Shown here: piece after piece, positions 32,440 to 41,925 of the stretch
Layout of the letters: each line of letters begins with the position of its first letter
Numbering within the stretch: the stretch's first letter is position 1
DNA from: Spirochaeta isovalerica
GTDB taxonomy: Bacteria > Spirochaetota > Spirochaetia > DSM-2461
NCBI RefSeq assembly: GCF_014207565.1
Contig: NZ_JACHGJ010000015.1
Coordinates: 1 to 45,136, forward strand
Direction of reading: 5' to 3'
Length of the DNA: 45,136 bases
The notes under the pieces: model-generated
Database searches by the model: none
Told to the model about the DNA's origin: nothing
Seen by the model: the letters and a program-made list of their open reading frames with translations, nothing else
Translations under genes and position numbers: made by a program

Positions 32440-34371
32440 ATGATCGGAAAGCTTAAACAGGAAGATTTTCTACAGAACCGGGTGCTGACCAACCTCAAAA
32501 CTGATGAGAACGGAAAGATCGCTTTATTCTCGGAAATCGTGCCGGACTTGAAGGATAACAGATACCGCAAAGTTGTCAAATTCGTGGACCTGGAAAGCAT
32601 GGATATGAATAATCTGGAAATTCCCTTCGAGCCCGATGATTATCTTCCGGAGAATGGAGAAATCATTTTCAAGGTGATAAATGACGGGGATACGGATTTT
32701 CACTCCTTCAATCCCGAAAAAAGAACTCTCAGGCTTCTTTTCACTATCCCATTTCCCGTAAAGAAGTTCGCTTTTGACAGGTCCTGTTTTTATTTTACCG
32801 CTGAAGTTCCCCGTTCCCAGGTAAACGACAGGGTTTTTTCCGGTGAGAGAAGTCCCTTTTTCATTGAAGGGCGGGGGCCTGTAAACAACAGCACTGTCTG
32901 TCTCTTTCGCTCTGAAGCGGATGGTAATGATATCAATATGATCAGTACTCTCGATAATTGTGTCGATCTTGTTGATTTTGCTTTTGAAGAAAAGCGGATT
33001 CTTTATACGGTTTATACGACCGGGAGGGTAAAGCCTCCAGGCTCCGATCTATATCTCTATGACATGGAAACAGGGACTAGCCGCAATCTTCTCCATGATT
33101 CCTATCGGATTTTTCATATAGAAATGATGGCAACTGATCTTATCCTCATGGCCGGCGTTGATCTGGCCCGTTGCAGCAGGAACGATAATCCCCGATTTTA
33201 CCGGGTGGATGAGAAAAGCGGCAGGGTTGATCTTTTTTGTAAGACACCCGACTTAAGTCTGGAACATCCTTCAGTTGTTACTGATTCCTTTTACTCCGAT
33301 TCAGAGCCCTTTCTGAAATACGGAAACCACCTCTACTTCAAAATGGTAGGCCGAAAGGGCGATAAACTATACAGAATCGATTCTCAGGGAACCTGGCAGG
33401 AGATTGTCTCCGATATGCAGGTAATCGGAAGTTTTCAGATTGTGGAAAAAGGGATACTGTTGCTCGGGCTAAAAGATCTGAATCTGACGGAACTCTTTTT
33501 TACCGGCCCGGAGGGGACAAAGCCTCTTTCCGGGATCAATAACTGGATTTCCCGACGATCACTTTCTCAGCCGGTATCTCTGACTTGCGAAGCCGATGGC
33601 GTCGAGCTGGACGGGTTTGTCTATCCTCCTGTCAACTATGAAGAAAACAGAAAATATCCTGCCGTACTGATGATTCACGGCGGTCCGAAAATGCTTTATG
33701 CGCCGGTTTATTCTCACGATATCCAGTTGCTCTGTGCCGAGGGATATTTTGTTTTCTGCGGTAATCCAATGGGCAGTGATGGAAGAGGTGATGATTTTGC
33801 CCGTATCAGCGGTTCCTTTGCGGAACAGCCTTATCGACAGCTAATGGCATTTACCGATGAGGTCCTTTCCCTGTACCCGGCTATTGATAAGAATCGTCTC
33901 GGCGTTACCGGCGGATCCTATGGCGGATATTTAGCCAATTATATTATCACTCATACGGATAGATTTAAAGCCGCGGTTACAGAGCGGGGTATCAGCGATT
34001 TGCAGACGGCATTTACTTCATCGGATATCGGGCCTCAATACGTCGGAGAATATCTCGGAAGCGGCTCTGATCCGTGGCGGAACCGGGAAAAAGCCATTGA
34101 GGATTCCCCGATATACAGGGCGGACAGAGTAAAAACCCCTACGTTATTTGTTCACGGCAAAGAGGATTTCCGCTGTATGTATACTGAATCCCTCAATATG
34201 TTTAACGCTTTGAATTATCACGGCGTGGAAACCAGTCTCTCTCTTTTTTCCGGAGAAAATCACAGTCTCGTTGTCCGGGGGAAGCCACAGAGCAAGATGG
34301 AGCGGTACAGGTTGATACTCCAATGGTTCGGCCGATTCCTATCTGGAGATAACCGGGAGAGTGCGAAATGA
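32440..34371 (+). CDS. S9 family (prolyl oligopeptidase-type) peptidase
   Basis: This encodes 643 aa. An N-terminal ~370-residue beta-propeller-like region precedes an alpha/beta-hydrolase domain. The catalytic Ser is in TGGSYGGYL (~492), the Asp in HGKEDFR (~573) and the His in GENHSL (~608), as in acylaminoacyl- and oligopeptidases of family S9. There is no signal peptide, so it works in the cytoplasm on imported peptides. The start is ATG 32440 because CGGAG is 6 nt upstream and the sigma54 start site excludes the earlier ATG. It is the first gene of the operon and overlaps the M20 gene by 4 bp. Confidence 0.9.
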   Translation: MIGKLKQEDFLQNRVLTNLKTDENGKIALFSEIVPDLKDNRYRKVVKFVDLESMDMNNLEIPFEPDDYLPENGEIIFKVINDGDTDFHSFNPEKRTLRLLFTIPFPVKKFAFDRSCFYFTAEVPRSQVNDRVFSGERSPFFIEGRGPVNNSTVCLFRSEADGNDINMISTLDNCVDLVDFAFEEKRILYTVYTTGRVKPPGSDLYLYDMETGTSRNLLHDSYRIFHIEMMATDLILMAGVDLARCSRNDNPRFYRVDEKSGRVDLFCKTPDLSLEHPSVVTDSFYSDSEPFLKYGNHLYFKMVGRKGDKLYRIDSQGTWQEIVSDMQVIGSFQIVEKGILLLGLKDLNLTELFFTGPEGTKPLSGINNWISRRSLSQPVSLTCEADGVELDGFVYPPVNYEENRKYPAVLMIHGGPKMLYAPVYSHDIQLLCAEGYFVFCGNPMGSDGRGDDFARISGSFAEQPYRQLMAFTDEVLSLYPAIDKNRLGVTGGSYGGYLANYIITHTDRFKAAVTERGISDLQTAFTSSDIGPQYVGEYLGSGSDPWRNREKAIEDSPIYRADRVKTPTLFVHGKEDFRCMYTESLNMFNALNYHGVETSLSLFSGENHSLVVRGKPQSKMERYRLILQWFGRFLSGDNRESAK

Positions 34372-35423
34372 ATATTCTTCACGAACTGATCAGAATCAAA
34401 AGCATCGATCCCGCCCGTACCGGAAAAGCCATCGAACTGGCCGCGGCTTATCTGAAAGAAAATGGTATTTCAGGCGAAATTATCGAAAATGAGGGATACA
34501 AGAGCTATGTGGCTGTTGTGGGAAAAGACGGAAAAACTCTGATCCTCAACGGGCATCTCGATGTTGTTTCCGGGAAAGATCCACAGTTCGAACCGGTTGA
34601 AGAGGCGGGAAAGCTTATCGCCCGGGGCTCTGCCGATATGAAAGGCGGCTGTGTCGCCATGATGGAAGCTTTAATAAAACTCAGCAAAATGGATCTTCCC
34701 TGCCGCCTTATGCTTCAGTTGGTTCCCGACGAGGAGACCGGTGGGAAATACGGAACAGCCCATCTTATCAAAAAAGGCTATGTCGGCGATTTCGTTATCT
34801 GTACCGAACCGACAAACCTCAACCCCTCCATACAGGCCAAGGGCATTGTCCGGATCGATGTGGAAACCCTCGGCGTTTCAGCTCATGGTTCCCGCCCCTG
34901 GGAAGGGGTGAACGCCATTGAAAAGGCTATGGAGAATTACGCCCGCATCGAAGCTCTGCCTATACTGAATGAAGGGTCGGACTTTTATGAGAGATCCTCG
35001 GTGAACCTGGCTCTGATCCGCGGCGGCGATATCTATAACCGGGTTCCCGACAGCTGCACCATGGGCATCGATATCCGCTTCGTTCCCCATCTCGATCATG
35101 AGGAAATTCTGAAGGAAATCCGCCGTGTTGTCGACGGAGAGGTGTCGGTCGTTGCCATTGAGCCCGGTGTCAATGTTCAGCCGGACAATCCCTATGTGCA
35201 GCGTCTGAAGCAATCGGTCAGCCGGATCCTTCCGGGAAAAGATGTGCTACTGGCAGCCCAGCACGGCGGCTCCGATGCCCGGTTTTTCACCGGATTGGGA
35301 ATCCCGGCCGTTGAGTTCGGACCGGTGGGAGATTTCTGGCACGGCGACGGGGAATATGTGGAGATCGACTCTGTAAAACAGCTCGAGGATATTCTGATCG
35401 ATTTCGCCCTGAATTTTAAATAG
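34368..35423 (+). CDS. M20 family metallopeptidase (ArgE/DapE/carboxypeptidase type)
   Basis: This 351-aa di-zinc peptidase shows GHLDVV (His 63, catalytic Asp 65), GSADMKGG (bridging Asp 90), PDEETG (general base Glu ~122 and metal Glu), CTEPT and the late metal His in WHGDGEYVEI. The dimerisation/lid domain lies between (~165-275). Substrate may be an N-acyl amino acid, a dipeptide or a succinyl-amino acid; its position with an oligopeptidase and a peptide importer favours dipeptide or peptide processing. It overlaps the S9 gene as ATGA, so translation is coupled. Confidence 0.9.
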   Translation: MNILHELIRIKSIDPARTGKAIELAAAYLKENGISGEIIENEGYKSYVAVVGKDGKTLILNGHLDVVSGKDPQFEPVEEAGKLIARGSADMKGGCVAMMEALIKLSKMDLPCRLMLQLVPDEETGGKYGTAHLIKKGYVGDFVICTEPTNLNPSIQAKGIVRIDVETLGVSAHGSRPWEGVNAIEKAMENYARIEALPILNEGSDFYERSSVNLALIRGGDIYNRVPDSCTMGIDIRFVPHLDHEEILKEIRRVVDGEVSVVAIEPGVNVQPDNPYVQRLKQSVSRILPGKDVLLAAQHGGSDARFFTGLGIPAVEFGPVGDFWHGDGEYVEIDSVKQLEDILIDFALNFK

Positions 35424-35475
35424 AGAAATATGAGCTTGATATTTGAGCTTGTTAAATAAATTGGAGGAATGAAGA

Positions 35476-36987
35476 ATGGATTACAAAAAGAAGATGACCA
35501 TGTTATTCGCATTGGTTCTCATGAGTCTGACTCTCCCGGTCTATGCCGGCGGAGCTCAAGAGGAAACGGAAATGGTTAAAGATGAGGTCGTCGTAGCGCT
35601 GTCTGCCGATATTACCTCTCTGGATCCCCAGGGGCACAACGACACGAAATCTGAAATGGTTTCCTTCCTGCTTTTTAACAGGCTTTTCCGGTTGAACACC
35701 GACTTTGAAGTCGTTCCCGATCTGGCCGAGTCCTGGGAACAGCCTTCCGATACGGAATGGGTCATCAAGATCAAAGAAGGCGTTAAATTCCACGACGGAA
35801 GCGAAATGACCGCTGAAGATGTCAAATTCAGCATGGACCGCTCAAAAGAGGCCCCTAAAGTTCAACAGGTTCTCAGTGAAGTGGCATCGATCGAAGTGGT
35901 GGATAAATACACTGTCAAATTCACGACCAATTCGGCATTCGCCCCCTTCCTGTACACATTGGTTCATGCCGGAACATCTGTCGTTCCCAAAGCCTATGTT
36001 GAATCAGGAGATGAGTTCGCCAAACCGATCGGTTCCGGTCCCTACACTTTTGTTGAGTGGATTTCCGGTGATCAGGTTGTCCTTAAGAAAAATGAAGCTT
36101 ATTTTGATAAAAACAATATGGGCCAGTCCTCTACTATTACTTTCAAAGTGATTCCCGAGGGAACTTCCAGAACCATCGCCCTTGAAACAGGAGAAGTCGA
36201 TGTCGTTCCCGAACTGCCCACCATCGATATGAATGTCGTAAAAGACAATTCCGATCTGGCTCTCTACGAAAAGCCCTCCACAAGAGTTGATTTCTTCGCT
36301 ATGAATACGGAAAAAGCGCCTTTTGACAATGTTAAAGTCAGACAGGCACTCAACTATGCTATCGACAAGGATGCCATTATCACGGTTGCCATAGACGGCG
36401 CCGGTGTTAAGGCTGAGTCTGTTCTCGCTCCCTCATTCCTGGGATACAAAGCCGGTCCTTATTCCTATAATCCTGCAAAAGCGAAAGAACTTCTCGCCGC
36501 TGCAGGCTATCCCGATGGATTTGAAATGGAAATCATGACTTCCGGTGATGACAGAAAGAAAATCGCTGAAGTTATTCAGGCCAGTCTTATGGAAGTGGGA
36601 ATCAAAGCCTCCATCAAAATGCTCGAGTGGGGGACATTTATCGATTCGGTTCTCCGCGGTGACGAAGAGACTCTCATCCTCGGATGGACTTCCAACCCCG
36701 ACCCCGACGCGACTCTGACTCCCCACTGGTTTTCCGGCAACATCGGCGGTATGAACTTTGCCCGGGTCAACGATCCGGAAATGGACAGAATGCTCAAAGA
36801 AGGACGGGAAGAGCTGGATCTCGGCAAGCGTGAGGTAATTTACAATAAACTTCATACTTATATCATGGATAAGGCTCCCTGGGTTCCTCTCTTTGTTAAA
36901 AACAATATCGTAGGGGCCAATGCCGCACTTAAGGGTGTGGAGCTGAGTCCACAGGGATTATGGAATCTGGAAAAACTGCACTACTAG
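35476..36987 (+). CDS. Peptide ABC transporter substrate-binding protein (family 5)
   Basis: This 503-aa SBP_bac_5 protein has a signal peptide (residues ~1-25, cleavage near VYA-GGAQEE) but no lipobox Cys, so it is probably free in the periplasm. Family blocks are ITSLDPQGHNDT, LFRLNTDFEVVPDLAESW, VKFHDGSEMTAEDVKFS, GSGPYTFVEW, VRQALNYAIDKDA and the conserved AAGYPDGFE. It binds oligo- or dipeptides (or similar solutes) and delivers them to the OppBCDF permease encoded downstream. Ribosome site GGAGGAATGAAG is strong. A stem-loop follows the gene at 37011-37047. Confidence 0.92.
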   Translation: MDYKKKMTMLFALVLMSLTLPVYAGGAQEETEMVKDEVVVALSADITSLDPQGHNDTKSEMVSFLLFNRLFRLNTDFEVVPDLAESWEQPSDTEWVIKIKEGVKFHDGSEMTAEDVKFSMDRSKEAPKVQQVLSEVASIEVVDKYTVKFTTNSAFAPFLYTLVHAGTSVVPKAYVESGDEFAKPIGSGPYTFVEWISGDQVVLKKNEAYFDKNNMGQSSTITFKVIPEGTSRTIALETGEVDVVPELPTIDMNVVKDNSDLALYEKPSTRVDFFAMNTEKAPFDNVKVRQALNYAIDKDAIITVAIDGAGVKAESVLAPSFLGYKAGPYSYNPAKAKELLAAAGYPDGFEMEIMTSGDDRKKIAEVIQASLMEVGIKASIKMLEWGTFIDSVLRGDEETLILGWTSNPDPDATLTPHWFSGNIGGMNFARVNDPEMDRMLKEGREELDLGKREVIYNKLHTYIMDKAPWVPLFVKNNIVGANAALKGVELSPQGLWNLEKLHY

Positions 36988-37010
36988 TTTTTCATCATTA
37001 AATACTTTTT

Positions 37011-37047
37011 CCCGGGGCGCCTGTCTGTAGAGAGAGGCGGCTCCGGG
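37011..37047 (+). other. Stem-loop between binding-protein and permease genes
   Basis: CCCGG (37011-37015) with CCGGG (37043-37047) and CGCCT (37018-37022) with AGGCG (37035-37039) form a GC-rich stem with internal mismatches. There is no strong T tract. Such structures after binding-protein genes often protect the upstream mRNA and lower permease expression. Confidence 0.6.
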
Positions 37048-37070
37048 TTTCAATCAATATCGGAGGAAAT

Positions 37071-37997
37071 GTGATTAAATATGTCATAAGAAGGCTGATG
37101 ATGCTCTTCCCGGTTATGATCGGGGTTATCTTTCTGGTCTTCTTCATAATCAGTTTAACTCCCGGTGATGTGGCGACCATTATTCTCGGAGATGGGGCTA
37201 CCGAGGAGAGGATTAAGGATCTGCGTGAGGAACTGGGGCTCGATGATCCCCTGATCGTGCAATACGGCAATTACATGATCGACCTTGTTCAGGGTGATAT
37301 GGGGAAATCCTACTCGACAGGGCTTTCCGTTGCGGGAGAAATCAAACAGCGCTTTCCCAACACATTCAAGCTCACGATAACGGCCATTTTTCTGTCGGTT
37401 CTTATCTCCATCCCCATCGGCGTCATATCGGCGACCAGGCAGTATTCCATATTCGACAATATAGGGATGATCGTCGCCCTGATCGGGATATCCATGCCGT
37501 CGTTCTGGACGGGACTGATTCTGATAATCCTTTTCTCCCTGAAGCTGGGCTGGTTCCCTTCCGGCGGTATGAAAGGGATCATGAGTCTGATTCTGCCGGC
37601 TTTTACGCTGGCCATCGCCTCGACCGCCAGCATCACCAGGACGACCCGTTCCTCCATGCTGGAAGTGATCCGTCAGGACTATATAACCACGGCTAAAGCC
37701 AAAGGGGTCAGCCGGAGAAGCGTTATCAATAAACATGCGCTCAAAAACGCCCTGATTCCTGCTGTCACGGTTATCGGACTGGAGTTCGGTGTTCTACTCG
37801 GCGGCGCCGTGCTGACCGAAACAGTTTTTTCCTGGCCCGGTATCGGCCGTCTCATGGTCGAATCCATCCAGAGAAAAGATACTCCCATGGTACTGGGCTG
37901 CGTTATCGTATTCGCCCTGTCTTTCAGCATCGTTAATCTCATAATCGATATTCTCTATGCCTTTATCGATCCGAGAATCAAATCCAATTACAGTTAG
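37071..37997 (+). CDS. oppB: Peptide ABC transporter permease (OppB/DppB type)
   Basis: This 308-aa inner-membrane permease has six predicted helices. It begins MIKYVIRRLMMLFPVMIGV, the usual DppB/OppB N-terminus, and carries DDPLIVQYGNYM and the EAA-type loop YITTAKAKGVSRRSVINKHALKNALIPAVTVIG that docks the ATPases. The start is GTG with GGAGGAAAT just upstream. It is third from the start of the transport part of the operon and 9 bp before the next permease. Confidence 0.93.
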   Translation: MIKYVIRRLMMLFPVMIGVIFLVFFIISLTPGDVATIILGDGATEERIKDLREELGLDDPLIVQYGNYMIDLVQGDMGKSYSTGLSVAGEIKQRFPNTFKLTITAIFLSVLISIPIGVISATRQYSIFDNIGMIVALIGISMPSFWTGLILIILFSLKLGWFPSGGMKGIMSLILPAFTLAIASTASITRTTRSSMLEVIRQDYITTAKAKGVSRRSVINKHALKNALIPAVTVIGLEFGVLLGGAVLTETVFSWPGIGRLMVESIQRKDTPMVLGCVIVFALSFSIVNLIIDILYAFIDPRIKSNYS

Positions 37998-38006
37998 GAG
38001 TCGGGA

Positions 38007-38897
38007 ATGAGCGACAGGACATTGAGCCGGAAAATGATACCGGCCACAAAAAAAAGAAGCCAGGCTCTCGATGTATGGAAAAGACTGAGAAAAAGCAACT
38101 CCGCCATTGCCGGGCTTATTCTCATCTTCATTTTTCTCTGCCTCGCCGTTTTCGCGCCGCTGATAGCCGATTACGAGAACGATGCCCTGAAGATGAATAT
38201 CATTGAACGACTCCAGTCTCCCGGTGCGGACCACTGGTTTGGAACCGATGAAATGGGGCGGGATATCTTCGCCAGAATCGTCTACGGAACGAGGATCTCT
38301 CTTTTCGTCGGTGTCATTTCCGTCAGCATCGCTTTAACTCTCGGCGGGACACTGGGGGCAATAGCCGGGTATTACGGGGGAAAGATAGATAATATTATCA
38401 TGAGAACCCTGGATATTCTGCTGGCCATCCCGACGATTCTTCTGGCCATAACGATTGTGGCGGCCCTGGGGGCGAGCATTCTCAATCTGATGATAGCCGT
38501 GGGGATTTCCAATATTCCGGGATTTGCAAGAGTCGTCCGCGCCGCGGTTCTCAGCGTTAAGGATCAGGAATTCATCGAGGCGGCCAGAGCGATCGGGAGC
38601 CGGGACCATACGATTATTCTTAAGCACGTCCTCCCGAACTCCATGGCGCCGATTATCGTTTTTGCCACTTTAAAAGTTGCTTCGGCCATTATGGCCACGG
38701 CTTCTCTCAGTTTTATCGGACTGGGGATTCAGCCTCCCACTCCCGAGTGGGGAAGCATGCTGGCAGGCGGACGGGCTTACATCCGCGACAATATGTACAT
38801 TGTCCTTTATCCCGGTCTGGCCATTGTTCTCACGGTTCTGTCGTTGAACCTTATCGGTGACGGCTTGAGAGACGCTCTCGACCCCAAATTAAAATAG
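38007..38897 (+). CDS. oppC: Peptide ABC transporter permease (OppC/DppC type)
   Basis: This 296-aa permease has a cytoplasmic basic N-terminal tail, six predicted helices, DHWFGTDEMGRDIFARIVYGTR (the DppC/OppC signature after the first helix) and the EAA loop EFIEAARAIGSRDHTIILKHVLPNSMAP. FIGLGIQPPTPEWGSML is typical of this subunit. It forms the channel with OppB. The start ATG 38007 is close behind the oppB stop (AGGAGTCGGGA serves as ribosome site). Confidence 0.93.
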   Translation: MSDRTLSRKMIPATKKRSQALDVWKRLRKSNSAIAGLILIFIFLCLAVFAPLIADYENDALKMNIIERLQSPGADHWFGTDEMGRDIFARIVYGTRISLFVGVISVSIALTLGGTLGAIAGYYGGKIDNIIMRTLDILLAIPTILLAITIVAALGASILNLMIAVGISNIPGFARVVRAAVLSVKDQEFIEAARAIGSRDHTIILKHVLPNSMAPIIVFATLKVASAIMATASLSFIGLGIQPPTPEWGSMLAGGRAYIRDNMYIVLYPGLAIVLTVLSLNLIGDGLRDALDPKLK

Positions 38898-38911
38898 AAG
38901 GTGCGGCAAAG

Positions 38912-39910
38912 ATGAAAGAAACGGTACTGAAAGTAGAAAATCTGGAAGTGCGATATGTGACGGAGGACGGTATCGTTCAGGCCGTGAACGGAATCGATAT
39001 TTCCGTGGAGAAGGGCAGTACCCTCGGACTGGTGGGCGAAACCGGAGCGGGAAAAACGACGACGGCTCTGTCAGTCCTCAGGCTGATTCCCGATCCCCCG
39101 GGAGAAGTTGTTTCCGGAAAGATCGAGCTGGACGGCAAAGCTCTGATGGAATTGCCCGAATCGAAGATGGAGAAAATCCGCGGCGGTCTGGTCTCCATGA
39201 TTTTTCAGGATCCCATGACGGCTCTCAATCCCGTGCTCAAGGTTGGTGATCAGATCGCTGAAGCGATAAAAATTCATCAGCAGCTCTCTCAGGACAAAGC
39301 CCTGCAGAAAGCCCGGGAAATGCTGGAGATGGTGGGTATACCCGGCGGCAGGATGAATGAATATCCCCATCAGTTTTCCGGAGGGATGAAACAGCGCGTT
39401 GTTATCGCCATCGCTTTGTCCTGCAGCCCCAAGCTTCTTATCGCCGATGAACCCACGACGGCTCTGGACGTCACGATCCAGGCTCAGGTGCTCGAGCTGA
39501 TGAAAGAGCTGAAAGAGAAAATGGATATGGCCATGATCATGATCACTCATGACCTGGGCGTTGTGGCGGAAGTCTGCGACAATGTCGCTATCATGTATGC
39601 CGGCCGGATCGTCGAGCAGGGGACGCTCGAGGAGATTTTCAACAACACGAAACACCCCTATACGGAAGGGCTTTTTCTCTCCATCCCTAATATCGATGAC
39701 CGGAAAGCGGAACTCAAACCGATACGGGGACTCATGTCCGATCCCTTCAATCTTCCCCCGGGGTGTTCCTTCTGCGACAGATGCGATTACGCCATGGACA
39801 AGTGCGCCTCTGAAAAACCGGAGAAAGTCCGCTTCTCCCCGGATCATTTCGTGGAATGCCATCTCTACCCGGACAATAAAGAATTTCAGCTCAAAGGCGG
39901 GAAAGGATGA
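38912..39910 (+). CDS. oppD: Peptide ABC transporter ATPase (OppD/DppD type)
   Basis: This 332-aa ATPase has [10 protein letters not shown] (Walker A), the Q-loop in [10 protein letters not shown], signature [22 protein letters not shown] (Walker B and D-loop) and the switch His in MITHD. The C-terminus carries the Opp/Dpp Cys region ([15 protein letters not shown]...VECHL), which in some relatives holds an Fe-S cluster. It pairs with OppF to power import. Its stop overlaps oppF by 4 bp (ATGA). Confidence 0.94.
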   Translation: MKETVLKVENLEVRYVTEDGIVQAVNGIDISVEKGSTLGLVGETGAGKTTTALSVLRLIPDPPGEVVSGKIELDGKALMELPESKMEKIRGGLVSMIFQDPMTALNPVLKVGDQIAEAIKIHQQLSQDKALQKAREMLEMVGIPGGRMNEYPHQFSGGMKQRVVIAIALSCSPKLLIADEPTTALDVTIQAQVLELMKELKEKMDMAMIMITHDLGVVAEVCDNVAIMYAGRIVEQGTLEEIFNNTKHPYTEGLFLSIPNIDDRKAELKPIRGLMSDPFNLPPGCSFCDRCDYAMDKCASEKPEKVRFSPDHFVECHLYPDNKEFQLKGGKG

Positions 39911-40860
39911 AAGATAAGGAAGTACTGCTCCAGGTCAGAAACCTGAAAAAATATTTCGATACCCCCAAAGGGAAGCTCCACGCCGTGGATGATATCACCT
40001 TCGATCTTCAGAAAGGGAAAACGCTGGGGCTTGTGGGAGAGTCGGGCTGCGGAAAATCGACGACCGGCCGGGTCATTCTCCGCCTTCTCGAAGCGACTGA
40101 AGGGGATATCATTTATAACGGGAAAAATATCCATGAGCTCTCACCGAAAGATATGCGGGAACTGAGAAAGGAGATCCAGATCATCTTTCAGGATCCCTTT
40201 TCCTCTCTTGACCCCAGAATGACAGTCAGCGAAATCATTGAAGAGCCTATCAAGTTGAATAAACTGATTAGAGACAGGAAGAAGCGTTTTGAGCGCGTTC
40301 TCGAATTAATGGATCTGGTCGGACTGTCTCGTCGTTTGATGAACACCTATCCCCATGAGCTGGACGGGGGACGGCGGCAGCGAATCGGAATCGCCCGGGC
40401 TCTGGCTCTCGACACGAAATTTATTGTATGCGACGAGCCGGTTTCCGCACTGGACGTATCCATTCAGGCTCAGATTCTCAATCTGCTGAAGGAGCTGCAG
40501 AAAAAACTCGATCTCACTTATATTTTTATCACTCACGATTTGTCTGTTGTTAACCACTTCTCAGATGATATTGCTGTTATGTATCTGGGGAAACTGATTG
40601 AAAAAGCCAGGGCTGAGGAATTGTTCAGCAATCCTGTCCATCCCTATACGAAAGCTCTGCTGTCAGCGATTCCCAGACCGACTCTGGAAAAGAAAGGGGA
40701 GAAAATTATTCTCAAGGGCGAAATTTCATCTCCCATCAACCCGGAGGATAACTGTCGTTTCGCAAACCGTTGTCCTTTTGCTGAAGATGTGTGCCGGAAA
40801 AGCGAACCTCCCTTAAGGGAATCGGGAGAGAATCACTTCGTCGCCTGCCATCTTTTCTGA
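39907..40860 (+). CDS. oppF: Peptide ABC transporter ATPase (OppF/DppF type)
   Basis: This 317-aa ATPase has GESGCGKSTT (Walker A), FQDPFSSLDPRM, a signature that reads LDGGRRQR rather than LSGGQRQR, FIVCDEPVSALDVS and ITHDLSVVNHF. A Cys region (NCRFANRCPFAEDVC...VACHLF) closes it. The altered signature next to the orthodox one in OppD is typical of heterodimeric importers in which sites differ. It is the last gene of the operon and overlaps the convergent membrane-protein gene by 28 bp. Confidence 0.93.
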   Translation: MKDKEVLLQVRNLKKYFDTPKGKLHAVDDITFDLQKGKTLGLVGESGCGKSTTGRVILRLLEATEGDIIYNGKNIHELSPKDMRELRKEIQIIFQDPFSSLDPRMTVSEIIEEPIKLNKLIRDRKKRFERVLELMDLVGLSRRLMNTYPHELDGGRRQRIGIARALALDTKFIVCDEPVSALDVSIQAQILNLLKELQKKLDLTYIFITHDLSVVNHFSDDIAVMYLGKLIEKARAEELFSNPVHPYTKALLSAIPRPTLEKKGEKIILKGEISSPINPEDNCRFANRCPFAEDVCRKSEPPLRESGENHFVACHLF

Positions 40861-41435
40861 TTTTCCATCCGGCTGAGAGCTATGACCAGAGCTCCGGCCA
40901 GAAGAAACAGACCCGTCAGTCCGGCGAACCAGAAGGAGAAAGAGGCCCATCCGTTCCGGCGGATATCGAGAAAGAAGTAGCGGATAGGCCTTGTCCTGTA
41001 GAAAGCTTCAAATACGCCGAAAAGACAGTATCCCGCAGGGTAGGGAATGACTTTCCAGATTTCTTTCCACGAGATACGGGTCCTGTAGGAGTCTGTGCAG
41101 AGCCACAAGAGATACAGCACTGTTGTCGAACCGTGATTGATATTGCTGACAAGAGCCGAAACGCCTTGGGGACTCCATGTCTGCCTGAGCAATAGCTGGT
41201 AGATGAGACCCGTAATGATGATGGCGGCGCCGACTGGCAGTTTTGCTGTTGTTATCTTGCGGCCTCCTGCTTGAAGAGCCACTAGGAGAATCACAAGGAT
41301 ATTGGACTGGATGGTAAAGTAACCGAGGAGGTCCAGGCGGTCTGCCCATGACGCGGCTTCGATAAACCGGTAGGAAATAGCGGGAATCGCTGTCGCGAGC
41401 AGCAGAATTGTTATAGCTTTGTTCAATCTGTTCAT
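40833..41435 (-). CDS. Pr6Pr family membrane protein
   Basis: This 200-aa protein has six predicted membrane helices. The loop YFTIQSNILVILL after helix 1-2 and YPAGYCLFGVFEAF later are typical of the Pr6Pr group (related to FAR-17a/AIG1). The function is unknown. A -10-like TATAGT lies 9 nt before ATG and there is no ribosome site. It is the only gene in its immediate transcript, overlapping oppF at the 3' end. Confidence 0.78.
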   Translation of the reverse strand: MNRLNKAITILLLATAIPAISYRFIEAASWADRLDLLGYFTIQSNILVILLVALQAGGRKITTAKLPVGAAIIITGLIYQLLLRQTWSPQGVSALVSNINHGSTTVLYLLWLCTDSYRTRISWKEIWKVIPYPAGYCLFGVFEAFYRTRPIRYFFLDIRRNGWASFSFWFAGLTGLFLLAGALVIALSRMENQKRWQATK

Positions 41436-41549
41436 ATCGTTTTAACTATAATACGACCCTGTCTTGAATATTAACAAAAATTTACATGATTTGTCTGGTG
41501 CTTTTGTTATAATGAGATTATCCCGGAGTTAAGCGGGAGAAGGAGTCAT

Positions 41550-41915
41550 ATGTTTCGACTTTCCTATAAACTCATGCTTCTCTTCACCATACTGGCCACT
41601 CTGGGAGGAATCATAACCCTCATTCCCGGAGCCGGAGCATCCTATCCCAATCTTATCGGATACCATTCCGTCTGCACCTTTGCTCCGGCGGCTACCTTTT
41701 TCTGCTTTTTCCTGGCTGGTACCAGCTGTTTTATCCGCTCTACATTTATTAAAGATCAGAGCGGCAATCCCGGAGAACGTTTCAAAAGACATAGTCCCCG
41801 CCTGATTGCCCTGATCATTGTTCTGGCCGCCGGACTGTTTTATACAAACCGGTACATTGAGATTAAAGAGTTTTATTCCGATACAACAACCTCAGCAACT
41901 ATCGAAGAAAATTAA
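41550..41915 (+). CDS. Small membrane protein of unknown function
   Basis: This 121-aa protein has about three membrane helices: residues ~9-30, ~45-64 and ~88-106. Between helices 2 and 3 is a basic loop (KDQSGNPGERFKRHSPR). No family is recognised. Ribosome site GAAGGAG lies 6-7 nt before ATG. It is followed after 10 bp by the CoA-binding protein gene with its own AAAGGAG, so the two probably form an operon. TATAAT at ~41509 may be the promoter, though no -35 stands out. Confidence 0.75.
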   Translation: MFRLSYKLMLLFTILATLGGIITLIPGAGASYPNLIGYHSVCTFAPAATFFCFFLAGTSCFIRSTFIKDQSGNPGERFKRHSPRLIALIIVLAAGLFYTNRYIEIKEFYSDTTTSATIEEN

Positions 41916-41925
41916 AGGAGACCCA

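Noticed and set aside
35431-35451. Tandem TGAGCTTG repeat before the binding-protein gene as an operator
   Set aside because: Only two 8-bp copies without a clear promoter; likely chance.
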